This document shows, piece by piece, positions 46,227-58,080 of a DNA stretch of 64,000 nt (positions are counted from its first letter, which is position 1; each line of letters opens with the position of its first letter). The notes beneath the pieces are model-generated. The model searched no databases and was not told the origin of the DNA. It saw only the letters and a program-made list of their open reading frames with translations. This stretch comes from Ehretia macrophylla (lineage: Eukaryota; Streptophyta; Magnoliopsida; Boraginales; Ehretiaceae). Made by a program: the position numbers and the translations under genes. Location of the stretch: the NCBI GenBank assembly GCA_037974665.1, contig CM075767.1, positions 29,785,498 through 29,849,497 of the forward strand, given 5' to 3'.

Positions 46227-46782
46227 GTCATGTTGAGGGCACAATTCCTTTATTTGTTAACGGTTCACAGTCCCATCCTAGAGAGAAGGCCCATTCAACA
46301 GGCCCAATAAGCTTAACGACAACCCATCCCCTTCAACAATGCAGCATCCTTGCAAAACGTGATATCGACGCATTGTATGGCCCTCTAATGTCCCGCGAGT
46401 AAGGTTGTCTTCTTTTTAACAGCTCAGGACGTACGATCCGGGATGAAAAAATAGAGCAAAAGAAGAAAAATGGCCTGAAACTGATGAAAATGTTCAATTT
46501 TGGGCTAAAAAACCGGCATAGCGAGCAAGCTGGCTGCCCCCGTCGTAGAGCTTTCGGAGAGCTTTGCAACGGTATGCTGTGCGCCGCGTAACTCCTTACG
46601 GATCAAAAGTTATGGGCACCGGAACGACGGAGACCTGGTCACAAGCCCTACGCCCTCAGTTTCCGGGCCCAGCCTTTACGTGAAGCGAAGTTGTCTTGCC
46701 CAATGATCTGTGAGATTCGGTAATAGAAATTTGGTGGATAAAGTTTCTTGGCAACCTTTACAAGCTCAAAAAAAATTGAAAA

Positions 46783-46902
46783 TGGGGTGCAACACGAGGA
46801 CTTCCCAGGGTGTCACCCATCCTAGTACTACTCTCGCCCAAGCACGCTTAAATTCAGAGTTCTGATGGGATCCGTTGCATTAGTGCTGGTATGATCACAC
46901 CC
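46783..46902 (-). rRNA. 5S rRNA gene, copy 70
   Basis: C92A, G51T, C47T, C28A and C6T. Confidence 0.94.
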
Positions 46903-47444
46903 GTCATGTTGAGGGCACAATTCCTTTATTTGTTAACGGTTCACAGTCCCATTCTAGTGAGAAGGCCCATTCAAAAGGCCCAATGGGCTTAACGACAACC
47001 CATGCGCTTCAACAACGCAGCATCCTCGCAAGACCTGATATCGACGCTTTGTAGGGCCCTCTAATGTCCCGCGAGTAAGGTTGTCGTCCTTTTAACAGCT
47101 CACAACGTACGATTCGGGACGAAAAAATAAATTAAAAGAAGAAAACTGACCTGAAACTGATGAAAACGTTCGATTTTGGGCTCCAAAAATGGGCACAGCA
47201 AACAAGCTGGCTTCCCCCGTCGTTGAGCTCTCAGAGAGCTTTGCAACGGTATGTTGTGCTCCGCGTAACTCCTTACGGATCAAAAGTTATGGGCACCGGA
47301 GCGACGGAGACCGGGTCACAAGCCCTACGCCCTCGGTTTGCGGGCCCAACCTCTACATGAAGCAAAGTTTTCTTGCCCAATGTTCCGTGGGATTCGGTAA
47401 TAGAAATTTGGTGGATAAAGTATCTTGGCAACCCTAACCAGGGC

Positions 47445-47459
47445 AAAAAAAATTGAAAA
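47445..47459 (-). terminator. RNA polymerase III terminator of copy 71
   Basis: TTTT and then eight T, separated by CAA, directly follow the gene on the minus strand. Confidence 0.85.
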
Positions 47460-47579
47460 GGGGGTGCAACAGGAGGACTTCCCAGGGGGTCACCCATCCT
47501 AGTACTACTCTCGCCCAAGCACGCTTAACTTCGGAGTTCTGATGGGATCCGGTGCATTAGTGCTGGTATGATCGCACCC
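47460..47579 (-). rRNA. 5S rRNA gene, copy 71 (best-preserved)
   Basis: It has a single change, G108C, outside all three internal promoter boxes. A TATA-like stretch in the CAAATAAAGG form lies at 47600-47610. The T-run terminator is at 47445-47459. The -1 position reads C, although the next base differs (GGCATG instead of GTCATG on the plus strand). With copy 59 it is the strongest candidate for a functional gene. Confidence 0.98.
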
Positions 47580-48136
47580 GGCATGTTGAGGGCCCAATTC
47601 CTTTATTTGTTAACGGTTCACAGTCCCAGCCTAGAGAGATGGCCCATTCAAAAGGCCCAATGGGCTTAACGACAACCCATCCACTTCAACAATGAAGCAT
47701 CCTCACAAGACGTGATATCGACGCGTTGTAGGGCCCTCCAATGTCTCGCGAGTAAGGTTGTTGTCCTTTTAACAGCTCACGACGTACGATTCGGGACTGA
47801 AAAACATAGCAAAAGAAGAATAGTAGCCTGAAACTGATGAAAACGTTCGATTTTGGGCTCCAAAAAGGGCACAACGAGCAAGCTCGCTGCCCTCTTCATA
47901 GAGCTGTCGGAGAGCTTTGCAGTGGTATGCTGTGCGCCACGTAACTCCTTACGAATCAAACGTTATAGGCACCGGAGCGACGGAGACCTAGTCACAAACA
48001 CTACGCCCTCGGTTTGCGGGCATAGCCTCCACGTGAAGCGAAGTTGTCTTGCCCAAGGTGCCGTGGGATTCGATAATAGAAATGTGGTGGATAAAGTATT
48101 TTGGCAACCCAAACCGGAGCAAAAAAAATTGAAAAG

Positions 48137-48256
48137 GGGGGTGCAACATGAGGACTTCCCACGGGGTCACCCATCCTAGTACTACTCTTGCCCAAGCACG
48201 CTTAACTTCGCAGTTCTGATGGGATTCGGTGCATTAGTGCTGGTATGATTGCACCC
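48137..48256 (-). rRNA. 5S rRNA gene, copy 72
   Basis: G108A, C95G, G68A, C46G, G31A and G7A. It is the last gene with the CATAAAGG-type upstream region. Confidence 0.93.
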
Positions 48257-48813
48257 GTCATGTTGAGGGCACAATTCCTTTATGTGTTAACGGTTCACAG
48301 TCCCAGCTTAGAGAGATGGCCAATTCAAAAGGCCCAATGGGCTTAACGATAACCCATCCGCTTCAACAACGCAGCATCCTAGCAAGACGTGATGTCGACG
48401 CGTTGTAGGGCCCCCTAATGTCCCGTGAGTAAGGTTTTCATCCTTTTAACAGCTCACGACGTACGATCCGGGATGAAAAAACAGAGCAAAAATAAGAAAA
48501 GTGGCCTGAAATTGATGAAAATTTTTGATTTTGGGCTCCAAAAATAGCCGAAGCGAACAAGCTGGCTGCCCCTGTCATAGAGCTCTTAGAGAGCTTTGCA
48601 ACGGTATGTTGTGCGCCGCATAACTCCTTACAGATCAAAAGTTATGGGCACCGGAGCGACAGAGACCTAGTCACAAGCCCTGCACCCTTAGTTTGTGGGC
48701 CAAGGCTCTACGTGAAGCGAAGTTGACTTTCCCAATGTTCCGTGGGATTCGGTAATAGAAATTTAGTGGATAAAGTATCTTGGCAACCCTAACCAGGACA
48801 AAAAAAATTGAAA

Positions 48814-48933
48814 AGGGGAGCAACACGAGGACTTCCCAAGGGGTCACCCATCCTAGTACTACTCTCGCCCAAGCATGCTTAACTTCGGAGTTCTGATGGG
48901 ATCCGGTGCATTAGTGCTGGTATGATAGCACCC
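48814..48933 (-). rRNA. 5S rRNA gene, copy 73
   Basis: A115T, G58A and G7T. The 3' G run is shortened. It is the first gene of the distal family with the CATATAGG upstream form. Confidence 0.95.
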
Positions 48934-48953
48934 GTCATGTTGAGGGCACAATT

Positions 48954-48965
48954 CCTATATGTGTT
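48954..48965 (-). promoter_or_regulatory. First CATATAGG-type TATA region
   Basis: On the minus strand this reads AACACATATAGG, at -21 to -32 of copy 73. A single T-to-A change relative to CATAAAGG makes a better TATATA match. Every spacer from here rightwards has this form except the last (63,502-63,513, GATATTCG). It marks the boundary of the distal family. Confidence 0.7.
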
Positions 48966-49489
48966 AACGGTTCACAGTGCCAGCCTAGAGAGATGGCCCA
49001 TTCAAAAGGCCCAATAGGCTTAACGACAACAAATCCGCTTCAACAAATCAGCATCCTCGCAAGACATGATATCGACACGTTGTAGGGCCCTCTGATGTCC
49101 CGCGAGTCAGGCTGTCGTCTTTTAAACAGCTCACAACGTATGATCCGGGACGAAAAAACAGAGCAAAAGAAGAAAAGTGGCCTGAAACTGATGAAAACGT
49201 TTGATTTCGGGCCCCAAAAAGGGTACAGCGAGCAAGTTGGCTGCCCCCGTCGTAGAGCTCTCAGAGAGCTTTGCAACGGTATGTTGTGCGCTGCGTAACT
49301 CCTTACGGATCAAAAGTTATGGGCACCAGAGTGATGGAAACCTGGTCATAAACCCTACGCCCTCGATTTGCAGGCCCGACCTCAACGTGAAGTGAAGTTG
49401 TTTTGCCCAATGTTCCGTGGGATTCGGTAATAGAGATTTGGTGGAAAAAGTATCATGCCAACCCTAACCAGGGCAAAAAAAATTGAAAT

Positions 49490-49609
49490 GGGGGTGCAAC
49501 ACGAGGACTTCCGAGGGGGTCACCCATCCTAGTACTACTCTCGCCAAAGCACGCTTAACTTCGGAGTTCTGGTGGGTTCCGGTGCATTAGTGCTGCTTTG
49601 ATTGCACCT
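49490..49609 (-). rRNA. 5S rRNA gene, copy 74
   Basis: G97C, G64T, T38C, T33A, C14G, T12A, G7A and G1A. Confidence 0.92.
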
Positions 49610-50167
49610 GTCATGTTGAGGGCACAATTCCTATATGTGTTAACGGTTCACAGTACTAGCCTAGAGAGATGGCCAATTCAAAAGGCCCAATGGGCTTAAC
49701 GACAACCCATCTGCTTCAACAACGCAGTATCCTCGCAAGACGTGATATTGACACATTGTAGGGCCCTTTTGATGTCCCACGAGTCAAGTTGTCGTCCTTT
49801 TAACAGTTCACGACGTACGATCCGGGACGAAAAAACTGAGCAAAAAAAGAAAAGTGGCCTGAAACTGATGAAGACGTTCGATTTTGGGCTCCAAAAAGGT
49901 GCACAACGAGCAAGCTCGGTCCCCTCGTCATAGAGTTCTCAGAGAGCTTTGCAACGGTATGTTGTGCGCCGCGTAACTCCTTACGGATCAAAAGTTATGG
50001 ACACCGGAGCGACGGAGACCTGGTCAAAAACCTTATGCCCTCGGTTTGAGGGCCCGGCCTCTACGTGAAGCGAAGTTGTCTTGCCCAATGTTCCGTGGCA
50101 TTCGGTAATAGAGATTTGGTGGGTAAAGTATCTTGGCAACCCTAACCAGGGCAAAAAAAATTGGAAA

Positions 50168-50287
50168 TGGGGTGCAACACGAGGACTTCCCAGGGGGTCA
50201 CCCATCCTAGTACTACTCTCGCCCAAGAACGCTTAACTTCGGAGTTCTGATGGGATCCGGTGCATTAGTACTGGTACGATCGCACCT
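50168..50287 (-). rRNA. 5S rRNA gene, copy 75
   Basis: G60T, C18T, A11G and G1A. Confidence 0.95.
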
Positions 50288-50839
50288 GTCATGTTGAGGG
50301 CACAATTCCTATATGTGTTAACGGTTCACAGTCCTAGCCTAGAGAGATAGCCCATTCAAAAGGCCCAATGGGCTTAACGATAACCCATCCGCTTCAACAA
50401 TGCAGCATCCTCGCAAGATGTGATATCGACACATTGTAGGGCCTTCTGATGTCCCGCGAGTAAGGTTGTCGTCCTTTTAACAGCTCCCGACGTACGATCC
50501 GAGACGAAAAAATAGAGCAAAAGAAGAAAAGTGTCCTGAAACTGATGAAAACGTTCGATTTTGGACTCCAAAAAGGGCACAGCGAGCAAGCTGGCTGCCC
50601 CTGTCGTAGAGCTCTCAGAGAGCTTTGCAACGGTAAGATGTGCGCCCCGTAACTCCTTACAGATCAAAAGTTATGGGCACCGGAGCGACGGAGACCTGGT
50701 CACCAACCCTACGCCCTCGGTTTGCGGGCCCGGCCTCTACGTGAAGCGTCTTGCCCAATGTTCCGTGGGATTCAGTAATAGAGATTTGGTGGATAAAGTA
50801 TTTTGGCAACCCTAACCAGGGCAAAAAAAAATTGAAAAG

Positions 50840-50933
50840 TGGGTCACCCATCCTAGTACTACTCTCGCCCAAGCACACTTAACTTCGGAGTTCTGATGGG
50901 ATCCGGTGCATTAGTGCTGGTAAGATCATACCC
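50840..50933 (-). pseudogene. 5S rRNA pseudogene, copy 76, 3' end deleted
   Basis: The last 25 or so bases (C-box end, CCTCGTGTTGCACCC) are missing, so the T-run terminator now abuts GGGTGACCC. AGGGGGT flanks the lost segment on both sides in normal units, which fits a deletion between 7-bp direct repeats. Further changes are C57T, A11T, C6T and G5A. The terminal helix cannot form, so it cannot yield a normal 5S rRNA. An 8-bp deletion also lies in its flank near 50,747. Confidence 0.93.
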
Positions 50934-51489
50934 GTCATGTTGAGGGCACAATTCCTATATGTGTTAACGGTTCACAATGCCAACCTAGAGAGATGGCCCA
51001 TTCAAAAGGCCCAATGGGCTTAACGACAACCAATCCACTTCAACAACGCAGCATCCTCACAAGACGTGATATCGACACGTTGTAGGGCCCTCGGATGGCC
51101 CGCGAGTCAGACTGACGTCTTTTAAACAGCTTACGACGTACGATTCGGGACAAAAAAATAGAGCAAAAGAACATAAGTGGCCTAAAACGGATGAAAACGT
51201 TTGATTTTGGACCCCAAAAAGGGCACAGCGAGCAAGCTGGCTGCCCCCGTCGTAGATCTCTCAGAGATCTTCGCAATGGTATGTTGTGCGCAGCGTAACT
51301 CCTTACGGATCAAAAGTTATGGGTACCAGAGCGATGGAGACCTGGTCACAAACCTTACGCCCTCGATTTGCGGGCCTGGCCTCTATGTGAAGCGAAGTTG
51401 TTTTGCCCAATGTTCCGTGGGATTCGGTAGTAGAGATTTGGTGGATAAAGTATCTTGTCAACCCTAACTAGGGAAAAAAAAATTGAAAA

Positions 51490-51609
51490 GGGGGTGCAAC
51501 ACGAGGACTTCCCAGGGGGTCACCCATCCTAGTACTACTCTCGTCCAAGAACGCTTAACTTCGGAGTTCTGATGGGATCCGGTGCATTAGTGCTGGTATG
51601 ATCGCACCC
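51490..51609 (-). rRNA. 5S rRNA gene, copy 77 (near-intact)
   Basis: Only G66A and G60T; the second is in the A box. The AAGAACGC reading is shared with copy 75. Confidence 0.96.
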
Positions 51610-52165
51610 GTCATGTCGAGGACACAATTCCTATATGTGTTAAAGGGTCATAGTGCCAGCCAGAGAGATGGCCCATTCAAAAGGCCCAATGGGCTTAACG
51701 ACAACCCATCATCTTCAACAAAGCAGCATCCTCGCAAGACGTGACATCGACTAGTTGTAGGGCCCTCTGATGTCCCGGCAGTCAGGTTGTCCTACTTTTA
51801 ACAACTAACGACGTACGATCCGGGAAGGAAAAACAAAGCAAAAGAAGAAAAGTGGCCTGAAACTGATGAAAACGTTCGATTTTGGGCTCCAAAAATAGGC
51901 ATATCGTGCAAGCTCGCGGCCACCGTCGTAGAGCTCTCAGAGAGCTTTGCAACGGTATGTTGTGTGCCGCGTAACTCCTAACAGATCAAAAGTTATGGGC
52001 ACCGGAGCGACAGAGACCTGGTCACAAACCCTACGCCCTCGGTTTGCGGGCCCGGCCTCTACGTGAAGTGAAGTTGTCTTGCGCAATGTTCCGTGGGATT
52101 CGATAATAGAAATTTGGTGGATAAAGTATCTTGGCAACCCTAACCAGGGCAAAAAAAATTAAAAA

Positions 52166-52285
52166 GGGGGTGCAACACAAGGACTTCCCAGGGGGTCATC
52201 AATCCTAGTACTACTCTCGCCCAAGCACGTTTAACTTCAGAGTTCTGATGGGATCCGGTGCATTAGTGCTGGTATGATCGCACCC
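52166..52285 (-). rRNA. 5S rRNA gene, copy 78
   Basis: C107T, G87A, G85T, G56A and C47T. Confidence 0.94.
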
Positions 52286-52840
52286 GTCATGTTGAGGGCA
52301 CAATTCCTATATGTGTTAATAGTTCATAGTCCCAACCTAGAGAGATGGCCCATTCAAAAGGCCCAATGGGCTTAATGACGGCCCATCCTCTTCAACAACA
52401 TAGCATCCTCGCAAGACATGATATCGAACGTTGTAGGGCCCTCTGATGTCCCGTGAGTCAGGTTGTCATCCTTTTAACAGCTCACGACGTACGATCCAGG
52501 ACGAAAAAATAGAGCAAACGAACAAAAGTGGCCTTAAACTGATTAAAACATTCGATTTTAGGCTACAAAAATGGGCACAGCGAGCAAGCTGGCTGCCCCC
52601 GTCATAGAGCTCTCACGGAGCTTTGCAACGGAATGCTGTGCGCAGCGTAACTCCTTACGGATCAAAAGTTATGGGCACCGGAGCGACGGAGACTTGGTCA
52701 CAAACCCTACGCCCTCGGTTTGCGGGCCCGGCCTCTATGTGAAGCAAAGTTGTCTTGCCCAATGTTCCGTGGGATTCGGTAATAGAGATTTGGTGGATAA
52801 AGTATCTTGGCAACCCCTACCAGGGAAAAAAAATTGAAAA

Positions 52841-52960
52841 GGGGGTGCAACACGAGGACTTCCCACGGGGTCACCCATCCTAGTACTAATCTCGCCCAAG
52901 CACGCTTAACTTCATAGTTCTGATGGGATCCGGTGCATTAGTGCTGGTATGATTGCACCC
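52841..52960 (-). rRNA. 5S rRNA gene, copy 79
   Basis: C95G, G72T, C47T, C46A and G7A. Sibling of copy 83 four units on. Confidence 0.94.
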
Positions 52961-53309
52961 GTCATGTTTAGGGCACAATTCCTATATGTGTTAATGGTTC
53001 ACAGTCCCAGCCTAGAGAGATGGCCCATTCAAAAGGCCCAATGGGCTTAACAACAACCCATCCGCTTCAACAACGCATCATCCTCGCAAGACGTGATATC
53101 GACACATTGTAGGGCCCTCTGATGCCCGACGAGTTGGGTTGTCATCCATTTAACAGCTCACGACGTACAATCGGAGACGAAAAAATAGAGCAAAAGAACA
53201 AAAGTGTTTAAAACTGGTGAAAACGTTCAATTTTGGGCTCCAAAAAGGGGCAAGACGAGCAAGCTCGCTGCCCTCGTCGTAGAGCTCTCAGAGTGCTTTG
53301 TAACGGTAT

Positions 53310-53315
53310 GTTCCA
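53310..53315. other. 129-bp spacer deletion junction (first of two)
   Basis: GGTATGTT is joined directly to CCATGGGATTCGG. In full units ATGTT occurs at both edges (GGTATGTTGTGCG and CCCAATGTTCCGTG), so the join fits a deletion between 5-bp direct repeats. The unit is 547 bp long. The same junction recurs at 55,885-55,890. Confidence 0.88.
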
Positions 53316-53387
53316 TGGGATTCGGTAATAGAGATTTGGTGGATAAAGTATCTTGGCAACCCCAACCAGGGAAAAAAAAATTGAAAA

Positions 53388-53507
53388 AGAGGTACAACAC
53401 GAGGACTTCCCAGGGGCTCACCCATCCTAGTACTACTCTTGTCCAAGCACGCTTAACTTCGGAGTTCTGATGGGATCCGGTGCATTAGTGCTGGTATGAT
53501 CGTACCC
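53388..53507 (-). rRNA. 5S rRNA gene, copy 80
   Basis: C118T, C114T, C91G, G68A, G66A and G5A. Its 3'-flanking spacer has the 129-bp deletion. Confidence 0.93.
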
Positions 53508-54063
53508 GTCATGTTGAGGGAACAATTCCTATATGTGTTAACGGTTCACAGTCCCAGCCTAGAGAGATAGCCCACTCAAAAGGCCCAATGGGCTTAACGA
53601 CACGCCATCCGCTTCAACAACGCAGCATCCTCGCAATACGTGATATCGACACGTTGTAGAGCCCTCTGATGTCCTGCGAGTCATGTTGTTGTCCTTTTAA
53701 CATCTCATGATGTACGATTCGGGACGGAAAAATAGGGCAAACGAACAAAAGTGGCCTGAAACTAATGAAAAGATTCGATTTTGGGCTCCAAAAATGGGCA
53801 CACCGAGCAAGCTGGCTGGCCCCGTCGTAGAGCTCTCAAAGAGCTTTGCAACGGTATGATGTTCATTTGTAACTCCTTACGGATCAAAAGTTATGGGCAC
53901 CAGAGCGACGGAGACCTGGTCACAAACCCTACGCCCTCGGTTTCCGGGCCCGGCCTCTAGGTGAAGCGAAGTTGTCTTGCCCAATGTTCCGTGGGATTCG
54001 GTAATAAAGATTTGGTGGATAAAGCATCTTGGCAACCCTAACCAGGGCAAAAGAAATTGAAAA

Positions 54064-54183
54064 GGGGGTGCAACACGAGGACTTCCCAAGGGGTCACCCA
54101 TCCTAGTACTACTCTCGTGCAAGCGCGCTTAACTTCGGAGTTCTGATGGGATCCGGTGCATTAGTACTGGTATGATCGCACCC
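54064..54183 (-). rRNA. 5S rRNA gene, copy 81
   Basis: C95T, G66A, G65C, T59C and C18T. First of the four-unit series 81, 85, 89, 93. Confidence 0.94.
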
Positions 54184-54739
54184 TTCATGTTGAGGGCACA
54201 ATTCCTATATGTGTTAATGGTTCACAGTGCCAGCCTAGAGAGATGGACCATTCAAAAGGTCCAATTGGATTAACGACAACCCATCCGCTTCAACAACGCA
54301 GCATCCTCGCAACACATGATATCAACACGTTGTAGGGCCCTCTGATGTACCGCGAGTCAGGTTGTCATCCTTTTAACTACTCACGACGTACGATCCGGAA
54401 TGGAAAAATAGGGCAAAAGAAGAAAAGTGGCATGAAACTGATGAAAACGTATGATTTTGGGCACCAAAAACTGGCACATCGACCAAGCTCGTTGCCCCCG
54501 TCGTAGAGCTCTCAAAGAGCTTTGCTACGGTATGCTGTGCGCCGCGTAACTCCTTACGCATCAAAAGTTATGGGCACCGGAGCGACGGAGGCTTGGTCAC
54601 AAACCCTACGCCGTCGGTTTGCGGGCCCGGCCTCTACGTGAAGCGAAGTTGTCTTGCCCAATGTTCCGTGGGATTCGATAATAGAGATTTGGTGGATAAA
54701 GTTTCTTGGCAACCCTAACCAGGGCAAAAAAAATTGAAA

Positions 54740-54859
54740 AGGGGTGCAACATGAGGACTTCCCAGGGGGTCACCAATCCTAGTACTACTCTCGCCCAAGC
54801 ACGTTTAACTTCGGAGTTCTTATGGGATCTGGTGCATTAGTGCTGGTATGATCGCACCC
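54740..54859 (-). rRNA. 5S rRNA gene, copy 82
   Basis: G108A, G85T, G56A, C39A and G30A. Confidence 0.94.
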
Positions 54860-55415
54860 GTCATGTTGAGGACACAATTCCTATATGTGTTAACGGTTCA
54901 TAGTCCCAACCTAGAGAGATGGCCCATTCAAAAGGCCCAATTGGCTTAACGACAACCCATCCGCTTCAACAACGCAGCATCCTCGCAAGATGTGATATCA
55001 ACACGTTGTAGGGCCGCCTGATGTACCGCGATTCAGGTTGTCTTCCTTTTAACTACTCACGACGTACGATCCGGGATGGAAAAATAGAGCAAAAGAAGTA
55101 AAGTGGCATGAAACTGATGAAAACATTTTATTTTGGGCTCCAAAAACTGGCACAACGAGCAAGCTCGCTGTCCCCGTCGTAGAGCTCTCAAAGAGCTTTG
55201 CAACGGTATGCTGTGCGCCGCGTAACTTCTTACGGATCAAAAGTTATGGGCACCGGAGCGACGGAGACTTGGTCACAATCCCTACGCCCTCGGTTTACGG
55301 GCCAGGCCTCTACGTGAAGCGAAGTTTTCTTGCCCAATGTTCCGTGGGATTCGGTAATAGAGATTTGGTGGATAAAGTATCTTGGCAACCCTTACCAAGG
55401 AAAAAAATTTGAAAA

Positions 55416-55535
55416 GGGGGTGCAACACGAGGACTTCCCACGGGGTCACCCATCCTAGTACTACTCTCGCCCAAGCACGCTTAACTTCAGAGTTCTGATG
55501 GGATCCGGTGCATTAGTGCTGGTATGATTGCACCC
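55416..55535 (-). rRNA. 5S rRNA gene, copy 83
   Basis: C95G, C47T and G7A. Sibling of copy 79 with fewer changes. Confidence 0.95.
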
Positions 55536-55884
55536 GTCATGTTTAGGGCACAATTCCTATATGTGTTAATGGTTCACAGTCCCAGCCTAGAGAGATGGCC
55601 CATTCAAAAGGCCCAATGGGCTTAACGACAACCCATCCGCTTCAACAACGCATCATCCTCGCAAGACGTGATATCGACACATTGTAGGGCCCTCTGATAC
55701 CCCCATGAGTCGGGTTGTCATCCATTTAACAGCTCACGACGTACAATCCGAGATGAAAAAATAGAGCAAAAGAACAAAAGTGTTTAAAACTGATGAAAAT
55801 ATTCGATTTTGGGCTCCAAAAAGTGGCACGACGAGCAAGCTCGCTGCCCCCGTCGTAGAGCTCTCAGAGTGCTTTGTAACGGTA

Positions 55885-55890
55885 TGTTCC
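55885..55890. other. 129-bp spacer deletion junction (second of two)
   Basis: Same junction as at 53,310-53,315, exactly 2,575 bp away. The deletion therefore preceded the block duplication. Confidence 0.88.
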
Positions 55891-55962
55891 ATGGGATTTG
55901 GTAATAGAGATTTGGTGGATAAAGTATCTTGGCAACCCCAACCAGGGAAAAAAAATTGAAAA

Positions 55963-56082
55963 GGGGGTGCAACACGAGTACTTCCCAGGGGCTCACCCAT
56001 CCTAGTACTACTCTTGCCCAAGCACGCTTAACTTCGGAGTTCTGATGGGATCCGGTGCATTAGTGCTGGTATGATTGCACCC
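55963..56082 (-). rRNA. 5S rRNA gene, copy 84
   Basis: C104A, C91G, G68A and G7A. It shares C91G, G68A and the deleted flank with copy 80. Confidence 0.94.
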
Positions 56083-56638
56083 GTCATGTTAAGGGTATAA
56101 TTCCTATATGTGCTAACAGTTCACAATGCCAGCCTAGGGAGATGGCCCATTCAAAAGGCCCAATGGGCTTAACGACACGCCATCCACTTCAACAACGCAG
56201 CATCCTCGTAATACGTGATATCGACACGTTGTAGAGCCCTCTGATGTCCTGCGAGTCATGTTGTCGTCCTTTTAACATCTCACGATGTACGATTCGGGAC
56301 GGAAAAATAGGGCAAACGAACAAAAGTGGCCAGAAACTAATGAAAAGATTCGATTTTGGGCTCCAAAAATGGGCATACCGAGCAAGCTGGCTGCCCCCGT
56401 CGTAGAGCTCTCAAAGAGCTTTGCAACGGTATGATGTTCATTTGTAACTCCTTACGGATCAAAAGTTATGGGCACCGGAGCGACGGAGACCTGGTCACAA
56501 ACCCTACGCCCTCGGTTTCCGAGCCCGGCCTCCAGGTGAAGCGAAGTTGTCTTGCCCAATGTTCCGTGGGATTCGGTAATAAAGATTTGGTGGATAAAGC
56601 ATCTTGGCAACCCTAACCAGGGCAAAAAAAATTGAAAA

Positions 56639-56758
56639 GGGGGTGCAACACGAGGACTTCCCAAGGGGTCACCCATCCTAGTACTACTCTCGTCCAAGCG
56701 CGCTTAACTTCGGAGTTCTGATGGGATCCGGTGCATTAGTACTAGTATGATCGCACCC
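56639..56758 (-). rRNA. 5S rRNA gene, copy 85
   Basis: C95T, G66A, T59C, C18T and C15T. Confidence 0.94.
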
Positions 56759-57315
56759 GTCATGTTGAGGGCACAATTCCTATATGTGTTAACGGTTCAC
56801 AGTGCCAGCCTAGAGAGATGGACCATTCAAAAGGCCCAATTGGATTAACGACAACCCATCCGCTTCAACAACGCAGCATCCTCGCAAGACGTGATATCAA
56901 CACGTTGTAGGGCCCTCTGTTGTACAGCGAGTCAGGTTGTCATCCTTTTAACTACTCACGACGTACGATTCGGGATGGAAAAATAGGGTAAAAGAAGAAA
57001 AGTGGCATGAAACTGATGAAAACGTTTGATTTTGGGCTCCAAAAACTGGCACAACGACCAAGCTCGCTGCCCCCGTCGTAGAGCTCTCAAAGAGTTTTGC
57101 TACGGTATGCTGTGCGCCGCGTAACTCCTTACGCATCAAAAGTTATGGGCACCGGAGCGACGGAGGCTTGGCCACAAATCCTACGCCGTCGGTTTGCGGG
57201 CCCGGCCTCTACGTGAAGCGAAGTTGTCTTGCCCAATGTTCCGTGGGATTCGATAATAGAGATTTGGTGGATAAAGTTTCTTGGCAACCCTAACCAGGGC
57301 AAAAAAAATTGAAAA

Positions 57316-57435
57316 TGGGGTGCAACACGAGGACTTCCCAACGGGTCACCCATCCTAGTACTACTCTCGTCCAAGGACGCTTAACTTCGGAGTTCTGATG
57401 GGATCCGTTGCATTAGTGCTGGTATGATCGCACCC
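57316..57435 (-). rRNA. 5S rRNA gene, copy 86
   Basis: C95T, C94G, G66A, G60C and C28A. Confidence 0.94.
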
Positions 57436-57679
57436 GTCATGTTAAGGGCACAATTCCTATATGTGTTAATGGTTCACAGTGCCAGCCTAGAGAGATGGCC
57501 TATTCAAAAGACCCAATGGGCTTAACGACAACCCATCCGCTTCAACAACGCAGCATCCTCGCAAGACGTGATATCGACACGTTGTAAGGCCCTCTGATGT
57601 CCCGCCAGTCAGGTTGTCGTCCTTTTAACAGCTCACAACGTACGATCCGGGGCGGAAAAATAGTGCAAAAGAAGAAAAG

Positions 57680-57690
57680 TGGCATGAAAA
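57680..57690. other. Short (about 31-bp) spacer deletion
   Basis: GGCATGAAAA is followed directly by GGGGCACAGCGAG. The usual CTGATGAAAACG through GGGCTCC is missing. The unit is 645 bp long. Confidence 0.8.
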
Positions 57691-57960
57691 GGGGCACAGC
57701 GAGAAAGCTCACTGCCCCCGTCGTAGAGCTCTCAGAGAGCTTTGCAACGGTGTGCTATACGCCGCGTAACTCCTTACTGATCAAAAGTTATGGGCACCGA
57801 AGCGACGGAGACCTGGTCACAAACTATACGCGCTCGGTTTGCGAGCCCGGCCTCTAGGTGAAGTGAAGTTGTCTTGCCCAATGTTCCGTGGGATTCGGTA
57901 ATAGAGATTTGGTGGATAAAGTATCTTGGCAACCCTAACCAGGGATAAAAAAATTGAAAA

Positions 57961-58080
57961 GGGGGTGCAACACGAGGACTTCCCAGGGGGTCACCCATCC
58001 TAGTACTACTCTCGCCCAAGCACGTTTAACTTCGGTGTGTTGATGGGATCCGGTGCATTAGTGCTGGTATGATCGCACCC
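57961..58080 (-). rRNA. 5S rRNA gene, copy 87
   Basis: G56A, T45A, A42C and G41A. Confidence 0.95.
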
